The notes below the pieces were generated by a model. The model did no database searches. It saw only the letters and a program-made list of their open reading frames with translations, and was not told where the DNA came from. From an uncultured Pirellulaceae bacterium (GTDB taxonomy: Bacteria > Planctomycetota > Planctomycetia > Pirellulales > Pirellulaceae), in contig CALKCK010000018.1 of the NCBI GenBank assembly GCA_938083195.1, positions 1-64,000 on the forward strand: a stretch of 64,000 nucleotides of DNA. The letters are read 5' to 3'. This document shows, one piece after another, positions 26,832 to 36,588 of this stretch. A program made the translations under genes and the position numbers. Position 1 is the stretch's first letter. Every line of letters starts with the position of its first letter.

Positions 26832-28928
26832 TTAAGCAGCCCGGGCGACCGCGTGAAGCTCATCAGCAGAAATTTCACCCACGATCTCAATCTCAGCTCC
26901 CATTGCTTCTTGGCGGCCCAACACAAACATATTGCTAGCGTTGTCAAAAGCCAATTCGGCAATCACGGGGCGAATCGACTGGTCCACCAGGGCGATTGGT
27001 TTGATTCCAGAATCTCGCATTTTTTGAGCGGCGGTTTGAATGGCGCCGGCAAGATTTTCAATTATCTCTCGAGGAAGATTTATTCTAATTTCATCATTTT
27101 CACGATGCCATGCAGTCGCAATTTGTTTTTCAATCTCTGGTGAGATCGTGAATACCTCAATGGAGCTGCCTGATTCCTGGGTTAATTTTGAAACGATATG
27201 CCGCGACAATTGAATTCGAACCTTTTCGGTGAGATCCCAGCGATTACTAATTTCCGAGGCGTGATCGCTCAGAGATTCGAGGATCAAAGGTAGTGGCCGA
27301 ATCGAAATTCCCTCAGAAATGAGGCCTTTGAGGACTTGTTGGACTTTGGCAAGGCTCATCACATCCGGAATTAGTTCTGAAACTAATGCGGGCGACGATT
27401 TGGCAATTTCATCAACGAGTTGTTTGGTGGCATCTCTTGTTAAAAGATACGAGGCATTTTCGATCGAGATAGATTTTAGAAGCGTTGCGAGGACTTCCGT
27501 AGCATCAAGGACATGGTATCCGAGCCCTTTTGATTCCTCGGCGGCATTAGCGTCAATCCAATAAGCTGGTGACGAGCTAAGATGTTCATCCGCAAATCCC
27601 CGAACCGCCCCTTCTCCAAGAGGCCCCGTTGCCCGCCCGTCGTCGATAGCAAGGGAGTTGTCAGGCTGGATTTCTCCGCGTTGAACGATGTTACCTTGAA
27701 TGCGGATTCGAAATTCGTTTGCGCCGATTTCGAGATTGTCGCGAATTCGTGTTTTGGGCAGGATGACTCCGAGTTCTGCCGCGATTTCCTTTCGAACTTG
27801 AGTCACGCCGGCGAGTAATTGGCCGCCTTGTCGTGAGTCGGCTAATTTAATCAGTCCGACGCCAAGTTCCATTTCTAAGATGTCATTGCTTAATAGTTTG
27901 TCAATGGTTGCTTCGGTTGCTCGAGGGGCAGCTGGAACTGGTGTCGAGCGAATCGCTTTCTCGGCGGTCTGTTTTTGATTTCGAGAGATCGAGTAGGCGG
28001 CTCCCAAGCACCCTAGGGAGATTACCATTAAAGGAATTTTGGGCAAATCAGTAAGGATCATGAGCCCCAAAAAGACAGCCGTAATTATCAATACGATGGG
28101 GCGGGCAAAAACCTGATTGACGGATTCGCGAGGTAGGTTTGTTTTTCGAGAACTACGTGTGACTAAAAGACCCGCAGCGAGAGAGATGAGGAGTGCTGGC
28201 ACTTGGCTTGCCAGGCCGTCTCCAATGGTTAATTGGGTAAAGGTTGTTGCCGCCTCGCCGATGGACATTGAGCTCGAAAGTCCAATTGCCAGTCCGCCTG
28301 CGATATTAATGAGTGTGATGATCACACCTGCAATCGCATCACCGCGAACGAATTTACTAGCACCGTCCATGGCTCCGTAAAAATCAGCATGATCGACAAC
28401 TTCTGCGCGAAGTGCTTGAGCTTTCTGGCTGTCGATTAATCCTGCATTGAGGTCGGCGTCGATCGCCATTTGACGACCCGGTAGTCCATCCAATGCAAAA
28501 CGAGCGGAAACTTCGGAAATTCTCGTTGCTCCCTTGGTGATCACCACAAATTGAATGACCACAATGATCGAAAAGATCACAATGCCAACGGCTAAGTTGT
28601 CGCCAGTAACAAACTGAGAAAAACTTTGGATGACTCCGCCTGCAGCGCTATCTCCTTCCACTGCCCCTTGTGTCAAAATGAGGCGAGTCGTGGCTACGTT
28701 GAGTGCTAGGCGGGCGAGTGTGGTTCCTAATAATAGCGATGGAAAAACGCTCAATTCCAGCGGCGTTTTCACATAAACGGTGGACAAAAGGAGCATTACG
28801 GCCACGGTAATGTTAGCAGCCAACAACAAGTCCATGATTCCCGGTGGCAAGGGAACAAAAATCACCATCAAACATAGAATGATCCCAATGGGGAGCAATA
28901 AGTCAGGCAATCGTTTTGCGAAATTCAT
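26832..28928 (-). CDS. flhA: Flagellar export gate protein FlhA
   Basis: The 698-residue inner-membrane protein has eight predicted N-terminal membrane segments (about 8-310), with the conserved LGTTLARLALNVATTRLIL stretch, the FHIPEP-type loop (SARFALDGLPGRQMAIDADL) and a large cytoplasmic C-terminal domain that docks export chaperones. It is part of the flagellar type III secretion gate, driven by proton-motive force. Length is normal. It lies upstream of fliA and flgM on the same strand. No flhB, flhF or flhG is visible next to it. Confidence 0.95.
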   Translation of the reverse strand: MNFAKRLPDLLLPIGIILCLMVIFVPLPPGIMDLLLAANITVAVMLLLSTVYVKTPLELSVFPSLLLGTTLARLALNVATTRLILTQGAVEGDSAAGGVIQSFSQFVTGDNLAVGIVIFSIIVVIQFVVITKGATRISEVSARFALDGLPGRQMAIDADLNAGLIDSQKAQALRAEVVDHADFYGAMDGASKFVRGDAIAGVIITLINIAGGLAIGLSSSMSIGEAATTFTQLTIGDGLASQVPALLISLAAGLLVTRSSRKTNLPRESVNQVFARPIVLIITAVFLGLMILTDLPKIPLMVISLGCLGAAYSISRNQKQTAEKAIRSTPVPAAPRATEATIDKLLSNDILEMELGVGLIKLADSRQGGQLLAGVTQVRKEIAAELGVILPKTRIRDNLEIGANEFRIRIQGNIVQRGEIQPDNSLAIDDGRATGPLGEGAVRGFADEHLSSSPAYWIDANAAEESKGLGYHVLDATEVLATLLKSISIENASYLLTRDATKQLVDEIAKSSPALVSELIPDVMSLAKVQQVLKGLISEGISIRPLPLILESLSDHASEISNRWDLTEKVRIQLSRHIVSKLTQESGSSIEVFTISPEIEKQIATAWHRENDEIRINLPREIIENLAGAIQTAAQKMRDSGIKPIALVDQSIRPVIAELAFDNASNMFVLGRQEAMGAEIEIVGEISADELHAVARAA

Positions 28929-29153
28929 GAAATTTTGATCGATGATAAATCGGGACCAACCGGCCGTCGGGTAATTTAGGCTCGAACGTTAGTGAAAAAT
29001 CTAAAAAATCTCTAGTCCGTTTGAGTGCAAGCACTTTTGCGCGCGGGACATTAGAAATTCGATTTTCCAATCGAATTGGCCCTTTTTGGAACCGATTGCA
29101 GTCGGTTGGGGAGAGGAGCAGAGGTGCTATCGTGGAAAACGCTTGACCAGGAT

Positions 29154-30191
29154 TTATTTTTTTAGATCGCGGGTGACCTGGGCGATTATTTCTCCCGCAG
29201 CGATTGCATCTTCGGGGGTGATGTGCAGGTGGGTCACGGCCCGCACATCTTGGTGGCTGAAGGGGAACATCCAGACGCCGGCTGCCTTTGCCGCTTCGCA
29301 AAACTCTGCCGCAGTACCAATTTCTGGCGAGACGCCAAACACGATGATGTTAGTCTCCACTTTGGCAACGTCGAGCTGAAGGCCATCGGTTTGTGAGACG
29401 ATTTGTGCAATCTTCTTGGCGTTTTGATGGTCTTCGGCGAGTCGGGGGATATTGTTCTCGAGCGAGAATAAGGCTGCCGCCGCGAGAAAACCTGACTGCC
29501 GCATGCCGCCGCCAAAAAGTTTTCGGTGTCGCCGCATTTGGTAAATCATAGACTCGTCACCAACTAAAGCTGATCCTACCGGGGCTCCGAGTCCTTTACT
29601 AAAGCAGATGCTGATCGTGTCAAAATGTTGAGCCCATTGGTTGGCTGAGATTTTCGAAGCGACTACTGCATTGAATAAACGGGCACCGTCAAGATGCGTA
29701 TTGAGGCCGGATTCACGAGCCCAATGGCAGGTTTCGGCAACCGAGTCGTAGGGCAGGACGACCCCGCCGCCTTTATTATGCGTGTTTTCTAGGCAAAGCA
29801 GGCGGGTTTGCGTGGCGTGCTCATTGTCGGGATGGACTTGATTCAAGAGTTGCGATAGGTCGATCGAGCTGTTGGTTCCCTGGAAGGTCCTGGCGGCAAC
29901 GCCGCTCAATTGAGCGAAAGCTCCTTGTTCGTAATTGTAAATGTGGCACCCAGCCTCGCAAAGGAACTCATCCCCCGGGCGACAGTGCAGGCGAACCGCA
30001 ACTTGGTTGGTCATGGTCCCTGAGGGCATGAACATGGCCGCCTCTTTACCGAGTAATTCAGCAATTTTGGATTGCAATCGTGCGACCGTTGGGTCGACAT
30101 CAATCACATCGTCGTTGACCTCCGCATCCATCATGGCCTGCCGCATATCGCTGCAAGGTCGGGTAAGTGTATCGCTGCGTAAATCGATCAT
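29154..30191 (-). CDS. ltaE: Low-specificity L-threonine aldolase
   Basis: The 345-residue PLP enzyme splits L-threonine or L-allo-threonine to glycine and acetaldehyde. It has the N-terminal IDLRSDTLT motif, the NDDVIDVDPTV block, FMPSGTMTNQVA, LENTHNKGGG and HLDGARLFNA. The PLP lysine lies in ICFSKGLGAPVGS. It sits 36 bases after kbl and is the last gene of the tdh-kbl-ltaE operon, giving the cell two routes from threonine to glycine. Confidence 0.93.
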   Translation of the reverse strand: MIDLRSDTLTRPCSDMRQAMMDAEVNDDVIDVDPTVARLQSKIAELLGKEAAMFMPSGTMTNQVAVRLHCRPGDEFLCEAGCHIYNYEQGAFAQLSGVAARTFQGTNSSIDLSQLLNQVHPDNEHATQTRLLCLENTHNKGGGVVLPYDSVAETCHWARESGLNTHLDGARLFNAVVASKISANQWAQHFDTISICFSKGLGAPVGSALVGDESMIYQMRRHRKLFGGGMRQSGFLAAAALFSLENNIPRLAEDHQNAKKIAQIVSQTDGLQLDVAKVETNIIVFGVSPEIGTAAEFCEAAKAAGVWMFPFSHQDVRAVTHLHITPEDAIAAGEIIAQVTRDLKK

Positions 30192-30227
30192 GAGTCTATC
30201 GTCGGTAAAAGGTGTGCGATGGTTCTG

Positions 30228-31403
30228 CTAGAGTTTGGCGAAAGCGTCGAGTGCCTGTTGTATATGCGCATCGGATAAAGCAGCAGAGACCTGCACCCTT
30301 AATCTCGCTTCGCCTTTGGGTACTACGGGGAAACCGAATCCAATGACCATTACGCCTAAATCGAAAAGCTGTTTAGATTTTCGAATCGCTTCTGCTTCGT
30401 CGCCGATCATGATCGGAATAATGGCAGTCGGCGATGGGGTGCAATCAAAACCAAGGTCGGCTAATCCTTTTCGAATCGTGGCGACGTTACTGTGGAGTCG
30501 GGCGACGATGGAGGGGTCGTTTTCGACAACTTCGATTGCTTTGCAAGCACTGTAGGCGACGGTTGCTGGTAACGCGTTGGAAAACAGGCTTGGCCGTCCT
30601 CGTTGCTCGAGGATTTGGATGGCGTCTGCTGATGCTGCAATGTAACCGCCAGCGGCGCCTCCTAAAGCTTTTCCAAGTGTCCCCGTGATTACATCGACTT
30701 CGCCAAGAAGATCAAAGTGCTCGTGGGTTCCCCGCCCGCCACTCCCGAGAACACCAACGGCATGCGAGTCATCGACCACGAGCATGGCATCATATTTTTT
30801 GCAGAGTTCGACCAATTCGGGAAGTTTTGCAACATCTCCTTCCATGCTAAAAACGCCATCGGTAACTACCCATCGAGTTGGGTGGGACTGTGTTTCCTGA
30901 AGGAGCGTCTCTAATTGCTCTAGCGAACTGTGTTTGTAAACTTTCTTTGTTACCGATTTGGACATCAGACGCATGCCGTCGATGATGCTCGCGTGGTTGA
31001 GTTCGTCTGATAAAATTACATCTTCGGGGCCAACGAGAGTTGGAAATAATGCTTCGTTTGCATTCCAGCAGCTGACATAGGAGAGCGCACTTTCAGTGCC
31101 AACAAAGCTGGCAATTTTTGATTCGAGAGTGCGATGGCAGTCGAGTGTTCCGCAAATGAACCTAACCGATGCGGTGCCCGCCCCGTAATCCCGGAGGCCT
31201 TTGACGCCCGCTTCAATGACTTCAGGATGATCGGCGAGTCCAAGGTAATTGTTGGAGCACAATACGAGCACTTCGCCCTTGCCAGCGATTTCGACCACCG
31301 GACGCATCGGAGACTCAATGTTGTAAAACGGTTTAAGCTGGCCAGAGTCGGTCCAATCGGTAATTAAACCTCGGCAGCGGGCGTCAAATTGGCTGTTGGG
31401 CAT
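30228..31403 (-). CDS. kbl: Glycine C-acetyltransferase (2-amino-3-ketobutyrate CoA ligase)
   Basis: The 391-residue PLP-dependent alpha-oxoamine synthase converts 2-amino-3-ketobutyrate plus CoA to glycine and acetyl-CoA. Visible motifs are CSNNYLGLADHPEV, the GTASVRFICGTLDCH block, DDSHAVGVLG and the PLP-lysine region TGTLGKALGGAAGGY. Its substrate is the product of tdh, encoded 63 bases upstream. Length is as expected, and the start is an ATG. Confidence 0.95.
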   Translation of the reverse strand: MPNSQFDARCRGLITDWTDSGQLKPFYNIESPMRPVVEIAGKGEVLVLCSNNYLGLADHPEVIEAGVKGLRDYGAGTASVRFICGTLDCHRTLESKIASFVGTESALSYVSCWNANEALFPTLVGPEDVILSDELNHASIIDGMRLMSKSVTKKVYKHSSLEQLETLLQETQSHPTRWVVTDGVFSMEGDVAKLPELVELCKKYDAMLVVDDSHAVGVLGSGGRGTHEHFDLLGEVDVITGTLGKALGGAAGGYIAASADAIQILEQRGRPSLFSNALPATVAYSACKAIEVVENDPSIVARLHSNVATIRKGLADLGFDCTPSPTAIIPIMIGDEAEAIRKSKQLFDLGVMVIGFGFPVVPKGEARLRVQVSAALSDAHIQQALDAFAKL

Positions 31404-31466
31404 CGTAAAAGTCCATTGGGTGTCAGGTGGATAGTGCTCTAGTTTTAACGCGAAACCGTTTCGAGA

Positions 31467-32525
31467 TTAATCGGGCATCTTGATAACGACCTTAATTGCC
31501 TCTCCTGTTTGCATCATTTTGAGACCTTTTTCAAAATCGTTCATCTCCAGCACATGGGTGATGATGGGTTCGAGCTCTAGTTTTCCGGACAACAGCAGGT
31601 TTTCCATCTGGTACCAGGTTTCAAACATGCGTCGGCCGTTGATGCCAAGAATCGTGGTGCCCTTAAAAATAATAAGCTTGGCGAGGTCGAGCTGGATTTC
31701 GTTGGATGGAATTCCAAGCATCGCGGCGGTACCTCCACTGCGGAGCACTGAGAATCCATCACGAATCGCATCGGGATTTCCGCTCATTTCAAGCATCACG
31801 TGGGGGCCGTGGCCGCGGGTCAGTTTTAAGACTTCGGTGGTCCAATCATCGGTTGCTTTGAAGGCGCGCTCAGCGCCTAACTGTTCGGCTAGTTTCAATC
31901 TTCTTTCATCCATGTCGGTGACAAAGATTTTGCCTGCGCCCGCAGCTTTTGCGACTGTCACAGCCATTAGTCCGATAATGCCCACTCCGGTAATCAGAAC
32001 GGACTTACCGCTGACTCCCGCGGACATCACGGTGTGGACTGCATTGCCCAGTGGATCAAATACGGCAGCTATTTCGTCGGAAATTCCCTCACTGACTGGC
32101 CAACAATTTTCTTCAGGCACTGCGACATAGGGAGCGAAGCAGCCATTGCAGTCGATTCCCAGAATAACAACGCTCTCGCAAATGTGTCCATTGCCGGTAC
32201 GACACATCTCGCACTTGCCACAGCCGATATGTCCTTCACCGCTAACACGCTGCCCAATTTCAACGCGATTGACCGCCTCGCCAACCTGAATTGCTGTGCC
32301 GACAAATTCATGGCCGGTCGTAATTCCTACTTTGACACGATCCTGGCTCCAAGCATCCCATTCGTAGATGTGCCGATCCGTGCCACAAATGCCTGCATGG
32401 GTTACCTTGATTAACACTTCCCGCGGGCCAATTTTGGGGACTTCGATGGCATCGCACCAGTCTAATCCAGGGGCGTCTTGGAGCTTGCGGATCGCCGGCA
32501 TTGTTGGAGGAAGCGTCGTGGTCAT
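31467..32525 (-). CDS. tdh: L-threonine 3-dehydrogenase
   Basis: The 352-residue zinc-dependent MDR enzyme oxidises L-threonine to 2-amino-3-ketobutyrate with NAD+. It shows HAGICGTDRHIYEWD (catalytic Cys), TTGHEFVG, the four structural-zinc cysteines (CGKCEMCRTGNGHIC) and the NAD motif GVGIIG. The ATG at 32525 has AGGA eight bases upstream and fits the family N-terminus; the frame extends back to 32690 into the divergent regulator region. It is the first gene of the tdh-kbl-ltaE operon, transcribed away from the XRE-cupin gene and probably regulated by it. Confidence 0.95.
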   Translation of the reverse strand: MTTTLPPTMPAIRKLQDAPGLDWCDAIEVPKIGPREVLIKVTHAGICGTDRHIYEWDAWSQDRVKVGITTGHEFVGTAIQVGEAVNRVEIGQRVSGEGHIGCGKCEMCRTGNGHICESVVILGIDCNGCFAPYVAVPEENCWPVSEGISDEIAAVFDPLGNAVHTVMSAGVSGKSVLITGVGIIGLMAVTVAKAAGAGKIFVTDMDERRLKLAEQLGAERAFKATDDWTTEVLKLTRGHGPHVMLEMSGNPDAIRDGFSVLRSGGTAAMLGIPSNEIQLDLAKLIIFKGTTILGINGRRMFETWYQMENLLLSGKLELEPIITHVLEMNDFEKGLKMMQTGEAIKVVIKMPD

Positions 32526-32561
32526 AAATATTCCTGTGAATGGAGGAGCCGATCGCCGTCT

Positions 32562-32593
32562 AGTATGATGGAAACCAGTCCAGTATGGTAAAC
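32562..32593. promoter_or_regulatory. Imperfect direct repeat in the tdh/regulator divergent region
   Basis: AGTATGATGGAAAC (32562-32575) and AGTATGGTAAAC (32582-32593) repeat 20 bases apart, between the divergent starts at 32525 and 32659. This placement and two-turn spacing would suit an operator of the divergently encoded XRE-cupin protein, or paired -10-like elements. Confidence 0.35.
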
Positions 32594-32658
32594 AGCCGAG
32601 TCGGACTTGGCAACCAGCTACGTTCCTTGCTCGCCTGTTGGAAAAGCGGAGATATCCG

Positions 32659-33303
32659 ATGCCGAAATTTGAATCTGACGAAAAACCCACGACTTTTAAG
32701 CGGGGTAGCGAGGCGAACCCTGTTCAACCGGTGGATGTTGAGCCACTCAATCAATACGTGTGTGAACGTGTTAAGTTGTTGCGGAAAAGAAAGGGCTGGA
32801 CGCTCGAACAGCTCGCTTCGCTAAGTGGTGTTAGTCGTTCAATGCTCAGCCAAGTGGAACGGGGAATCGCCAACCCGACTTTGGCAGTTGCCTTTCGAAT
32901 TGCTCAGGCTTTTGGAGTATCGCTGGCCGACTTAGTCGATGCTGCGACGACGACCCAGCGAATTTCTGTGATTAGAAACGATGATGCGACTGCAATTTTT
33001 CGAGACGACAAAGTTTGCAGGATTAGGACACTCTCTCCATTGAATCTAGAGAAGGATGTCGAGTTTTACGAACTTCGTTTAAAAGTTGGCCAAAGACTCA
33101 AGAGCGCTGGCCATTATTCGGGGACGAGAGAATTTTTAACCATTCAAACCGGAACGGTGAAAATCGAATCAGGTGGAGAGTCGTTGACGATGAAAAAAGG
33201 GGACAGTGGCCATTACATCGCCGATATCGACCATGTGATTGAGAACGTTGGTAAGTCCGAGGCGGTGATATTTTTGGTAGATATTTATGCGAGTGATCGT
33301 TAG
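32659..33303 (+). CDS. XRE-family transcriptional regulator with cupin sensor domain
   Basis: The 214-residue protein has an N-terminal helix-turn-helix of the XRE type (LRKRKGWTLEQLASLSGVS, then MLSQVERGIANPTLAVAFRI) at about 45-100. A C-terminal cupin barrel (about 140-210) follows, containing GTVKIESGGESLTMKKGD and a late histidine. Such regulators sense a small ligand with the cupin and often control an adjacent amino-acid or polyamine operon. The ATG at 32659 has GGAG eight bases upstream. Divergent position next to tdh suggests control of threonine degradation, with threonine or glycine as possible effectors (inference). Confidence 0.88.
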   Translation: MPKFESDEKPTTFKRGSEANPVQPVDVEPLNQYVCERVKLLRKRKGWTLEQLASLSGVSRSMLSQVERGIANPTLAVAFRIAQAFGVSLADLVDAATTTQRISVIRNDDATAIFRDDKVCRIRTLSPLNLEKDVEFYELRLKVGQRLKSAGHYSGTREFLTIQTGTVKIESGGESLTMKKGDSGHYIADIDHVIENVGKSEAVIFLVDIYASDR

Positions 33304-33360
33304 TCAGCGAGGTAGGGCTTGCCCAGATTTCATGCCGCGATTTACTGCCTTGCTTTAGAG

Positions 33361-33409
33361 AAAAAAGCCCGAAAGCACGCCGTAATTCTTAACGGATGCT
33401 TTCGGGCTT
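33361..33409 (-). terminator. Terminator between regulator and pfk genes (probably bidirectional)
   Basis: AAGCCCGAAAGCA (33365-33377) pairs with TGCTTTCGGGCTT (33397-33409), with an inner CCGT/ACGG stem. On the minus strand a six-T run follows, ending the phosphofructokinase transcript. On the plus strand a weaker T-rich tract lies further on. Confidence 0.85.
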
Positions 33410-33452
33410 GGATGCTTTTTGACTTTTGATGGATCGTAATTCGATCTGCAAA

Positions 33453-34757
33453 TTAGTCGTTGACATGCGTTTCGAGGAATCTTGCCAACCGATGGAAGTC
33501 GCTGTCGGTATCGATATAGCGAACCACAGTGACTAGTGTTTCTGGGTCAACTAATTTTTCGAAAGGCTCGTAGTGCAGATCGAGTTGGCCGCTGATGCTG
33601 ACCATAACACCATTAAGTTTTCTTTCGGCCAGTGCGCGAAACGCTCCAACTCCGAGTTGGCTTCCTAGCATTGCATCAAACGCATGCGGTTTGGCACAAC
33701 GAGATTCATAGCCAAGTTGGAGGCCTTTTACGGCGCGGGTACCGCCAGTTTTCTCGGTGTATTTCTTTTGGACTGCATGAGAAAGGATGGAGTAAAGGCT
33801 GACTTGTGAGATGTTGATGTGTCCGTGATCGTCACGGGAAACACCTTCGACGTAGCTAAAGGGGAGGAACTCAGCGAGCCCCTCTGCAACGACGATTACA
33901 CCATATTGTTTTCCCTCGGATTCGCGAGCAAGCATTGTTTTTACAATACGCTCGGAAACACGATCCATGTCCATGCATTGGCGAGTCATGGTTTCGCCGG
34001 AATCGTTTGTGAATTCTTCATCGATTAAATAGCCTGCCATCACGTCTTCGACGCTGATGACCAAACTCGCTTCGCCTGCAATCGCGGCTCCGTAGGAGAG
34101 CCAGCCGGCACTTCGCCCCATGGTTTCTGTAAGGAAGTACGATTGTGTGGCTTCCGCATCATAGATCAAGTTGCGAATCTCGGTTGCCAAGAAATCGACG
34201 GCTGTGAAGAAACCAAAGGTAAAATCAATTCCGTGATAATCGTTGTCAATTGTTTTAGGCAAGTGAACGATGGGAATGTTCTTTTCGGTTTCGTTGACTT
34301 CCTGATAAAGCTTAAACTTGTTAGCCGTTTTCAGGGTGTCGTCGCCGCCAATAGAAATCAGGGCATCAATTCCAATGGACGAAAGTGCTTCGTAGACTCG
34401 TTTCAGGGGAGCCGATTTTTCGGTGTCTTTGAGGTCTGCTGGGCAGGTGATATGTTTTCCAGGGTTCGTCCGTGCGGTTCCGATCATAATGCCTTGGGCA
34501 TTTCTTGTTCGGCCTAGGACTGGGTGCGTTAACTGGATGAAATCGGTGCCTTCCACCAGCGGTTCCGAAGGATCGAAGTCAGCCAACGACGAGTAGCCAT
34601 GTTTGATGCCAATGACTTCGACGTCTGCCCGCAAGAACGAAGCCGCGGCAGCTGAAATAACCGCGTTGGCGGACGGGGCTGGTCCGCCGGCAAACAAAAT
34701 TGCAACGCGTTTAAATGAATGATCTGGTTGCGCGGGAGGGGAGAGCGAATTTGCCAC
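33453..34757 (-). CDS. pfp: 6-phosphofructokinase, probably pyrophosphate-dependent
   Basis: The 434-residue protein of the phosphofructokinase family has FAGGPAPSANAV, SIGGDDTLKTA, LPKTIDNDYHG and the ETMGRSAGW active-site motif. The residue after GGD is Asp and the PKTIDND lysine is present. These two positions are the usual markers of pyrophosphate-using enzymes; ATP-dependent enzymes carry Gly at both. It should interconvert fructose 6-phosphate and fructose 1,6-bisphosphate with PPi, reversibly. The GTG at 34757 has GAGG nine bases upstream; the frame is open to a TTG at 34778. It ends at a strong terminator. Confidence 0.85.
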   Translation of the reverse strand: MANSLSPPAQPDHSFKRVAILFAGGPAPSANAVISAAAASFLRADVEVIGIKHGYSSLADFDPSEPLVEGTDFIQLTHPVLGRTRNAQGIMIGTARTNPGKHITCPADLKDTEKSAPLKRVYEALSSIGIDALISIGGDDTLKTANKFKLYQEVNETEKNIPIVHLPKTIDNDYHGIDFTFGFFTAVDFLATEIRNLIYDAEATQSYFLTETMGRSAGWLSYGAAIAGEASLVISVEDVMAGYLIDEEFTNDSGETMTRQCMDMDRVSERIVKTMLARESEGKQYGVIVVAEGLAEFLPFSYVEGVSRDDHGHINISQVSLYSILSHAVQKKYTEKTGGTRAVKGLQLGYESRCAKPHAFDAMLGSQLGVGAFRALAERKLNGVMVSISGQLDLHYEPFEKLVDPETLVTVVRYIDTDSDFHRLARFLETHVND

Positions 34758-35250
34758 GTTGGATAGCCTCAATCTCAAGAATTGTGGGATGCTTAAAACA
34801 GGAGTCTAGGCGAAAAAAAGCGACTTGAACACGGGCATTTTTTACCAACGAAACACGGTTAATTGCGTTTCCCCCTTAGCGGTCATTTGGGGAGCAATGA
34901 GTCGCGTTGCTAGGGGGAGTTAGTGATTTCTACCGGTTATTTCGAGGAAAAAGGGTGGATAATCAGTCGTGATCTTTCGCCATCCACCGGTTGTGGTGGT
35001 ATTAGAATGGCAAAATTAGCGAAGGAGCCAGCGGGTTCCAGCGGAGTCCTTTGTCGCGTGGCCATTTTGGGAGAGACGAATGAAGAGATTCCCCGCAGAG
35101 GTCTCCAGTCCGAGGGGATTCGCTCTGTTGAATTCAAGTCAAATCGATTGACACTGCTACCTTGATAAACACTAACAGCGGTCACTTTTAGGCAGAGGGC
35201 ACTTTTACGCAAGGGGCACTTTTACGCAAAGGTCTATTGCCCAGCACGAT
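34758..35250. other. Roughly 490-base gap with a triple short repeat
   Basis: No supported gene; overlapping frames at 34923-35212 on both strands lack family resemblance. The right end holds the GGCACTTTTACGC repeat listed separately. Confidence 0.5.
35180..35232. repeat. Three tandem copies of a 17-18-base repeat
   Basis: The copies read GGTCACTTTTAGGCAGA, GGGCACTTTTACGCAAG and GGGCACTTTTACGCAAAG in a row, the first diverged. The array lies about 20 bases downstream of accC (minus strand), in the gap. Confidence 0.8.
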
Positions 35251-36588
35251 TTACATATTCCGTTCGACCCATTTTGTATCAACTTTCCCATTTACAAAGT
35301 CTTCGTGTTCGAGAACCGACTTCTGGAATGGTACTGTCGTTTTGATACCTTTGATTCGAAGTTCATCCAAACAGCGAATCATGCAAGCGATCGCTTGTTT
35401 TCGTGTTGGCTGGTGGACGATCAATTTACCCACCATCGAGTCGTAATAGGGCGGTACCGTGTATCCTGCATGGACATGGGTATCAAACCGAACTCCCAAA
35501 CCGCCCGGAATACAAATGCTCTCGATGGTTCCTGGGCTCGGTGAGAAATTGTTTGAGGGATCCTCGGCATTAATTCGGCACTCGATCGAGACACCGTTGC
35601 ATTCGATCTCGTCTTGTGTGAATGAGAGTTTCTCACCAGCCGCAATTTTAATTTGCTGTTGGATCAAGTCGATGCCCGTAACCATTTCTGAAACAGGATG
35701 CTCGACTTGAATTCTTGCATTAACTTCGATGAAGTAAAAGTTGTGATCTTTGTCGACGATGAATTCGACGGTTGCAGCATTGTAATAATTGGCGTTCTTA
35801 ATCATGCGAACAGCTGCGTCGCAGATTGACTTGCGAACGTTGGGCGGTAGTGTGGGAGCTGGGCTCTCTTCGATCAACTTTTGGTGTCGACGCTGTGTTG
35901 AGCAATCGCGTTCCCAAAGGTGGACGACATTGCCGTGCGTGTCTGCGAGGACTTGAACTTCGACGTGGCGGGGTAAAGCGACGAATTTTTCAAGATAAAC
36001 CCCAGCGTTTCCAAACGCAGCTTCGGCCTCTTGCGCTGCTTGTTCCAGAGCGTTTGTTAAATCGTCTTCGCTCTCCGCGATTCTCATTCCCTTGCCACCG
36101 CCGCCAGCGGTCGCTTTGACGAGAACGGGATAGCCAATTTCAGCGGCAGTTTTAATTGCGTCGTTAACATCTTCAATGAGTCCAGCACTTCCTGGAACGA
36201 CGGGGACCTCAGCTTTTCTTGCTAATGCTCGGGCTTCATTTTTATCGCCGAGCATTTGCATTGCCTGCGGCGTTGGGCCAATAAATTCGATATTGGACGC
36301 TCGGCAGACTTCATTGAAGTGTGCATTTTCGGCCATAAAACCGTAGCCCGGGTGGATTGCTTCCGCGTTGGCGACTTCGGCAGCGCTAATGATTTGTTCG
36401 ATTCGCAAATAACTTTCGTTGGATCGGGCATTACCTACGCAATAAGCTTCGTCAGCAAGTTCGAGGTAAGCGCTGCCTCGATCTCCTTCGCTGAAAATTG
36501 CTACGGTCTCAATTCCCATCTCTTTGCAGGCACGAATAATACGAAGGGCGATCTCCCCGCGGTTGGCAATCAGGATGCGTTGAAACAT
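35251..36588 (-). CDS. accC: Acetyl-CoA carboxylase, biotin carboxylase subunit
   Basis: The 445-residue ATP-grasp enzyme carboxylates the biotin on AccB using bicarbonate. It has the start [17 protein letters not shown], the ATP-binding loop [43 protein letters not shown], and the catalytic-region [16 protein letters not shown]. It lies about 175 bases after accB on the same strand, the usual accBC arrangement. The start is an ATG with no clear Shine-Dalgarno. Confidence 0.96.
   Translation of the reverse strand: MFQRILIANRGEIALRIIRACKEMGIETVAIFSEGDRGSAYLELADEAYCVGNARSNESYLRIEQIISAAEVANAEAIHPGYGFMAENAHFNEVCRASNIEFIGPTPQAMQMLGDKNEARALARKAEVPVVPGSAGLIEDVNDAIKTAAEIGYPVLVKATAGGGGKGMRIAESEDDLTNALEQAAQEAEAAFGNAGVYLEKFVALPRHVEVQVLADTHGNVVHLWERDCSTQRRHQKLIEESPAPTLPPNVRKSICDAAVRMIKNANYYNAATVEFIVDKDHNFYFIEVNARIQVEHPVSEMVTGIDLIQQQIKIAAGEKLSFTQDEIECNGVSIECRINAEDPSNNFSPSPGTIESICIPGGLGVRFDTHVHAGYTVPPYYDSMVGKLIVHQPTRKQAIACMIRCLDELRIKGIKTTVPFQKSVLEHEDFVNGKVDTKWVERNM

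Noticed and set aside
34923-35212. Overlapping ORFs on both strands between pfk and accC
   Set aside because: Mirror-image open frames without Shine-Dalgarno or family resemblance; likely chance.
35180-35232. CRISPR array
   Set aside because: Repeats are directly abutting with no spacers; same for the array at 50366-50434.
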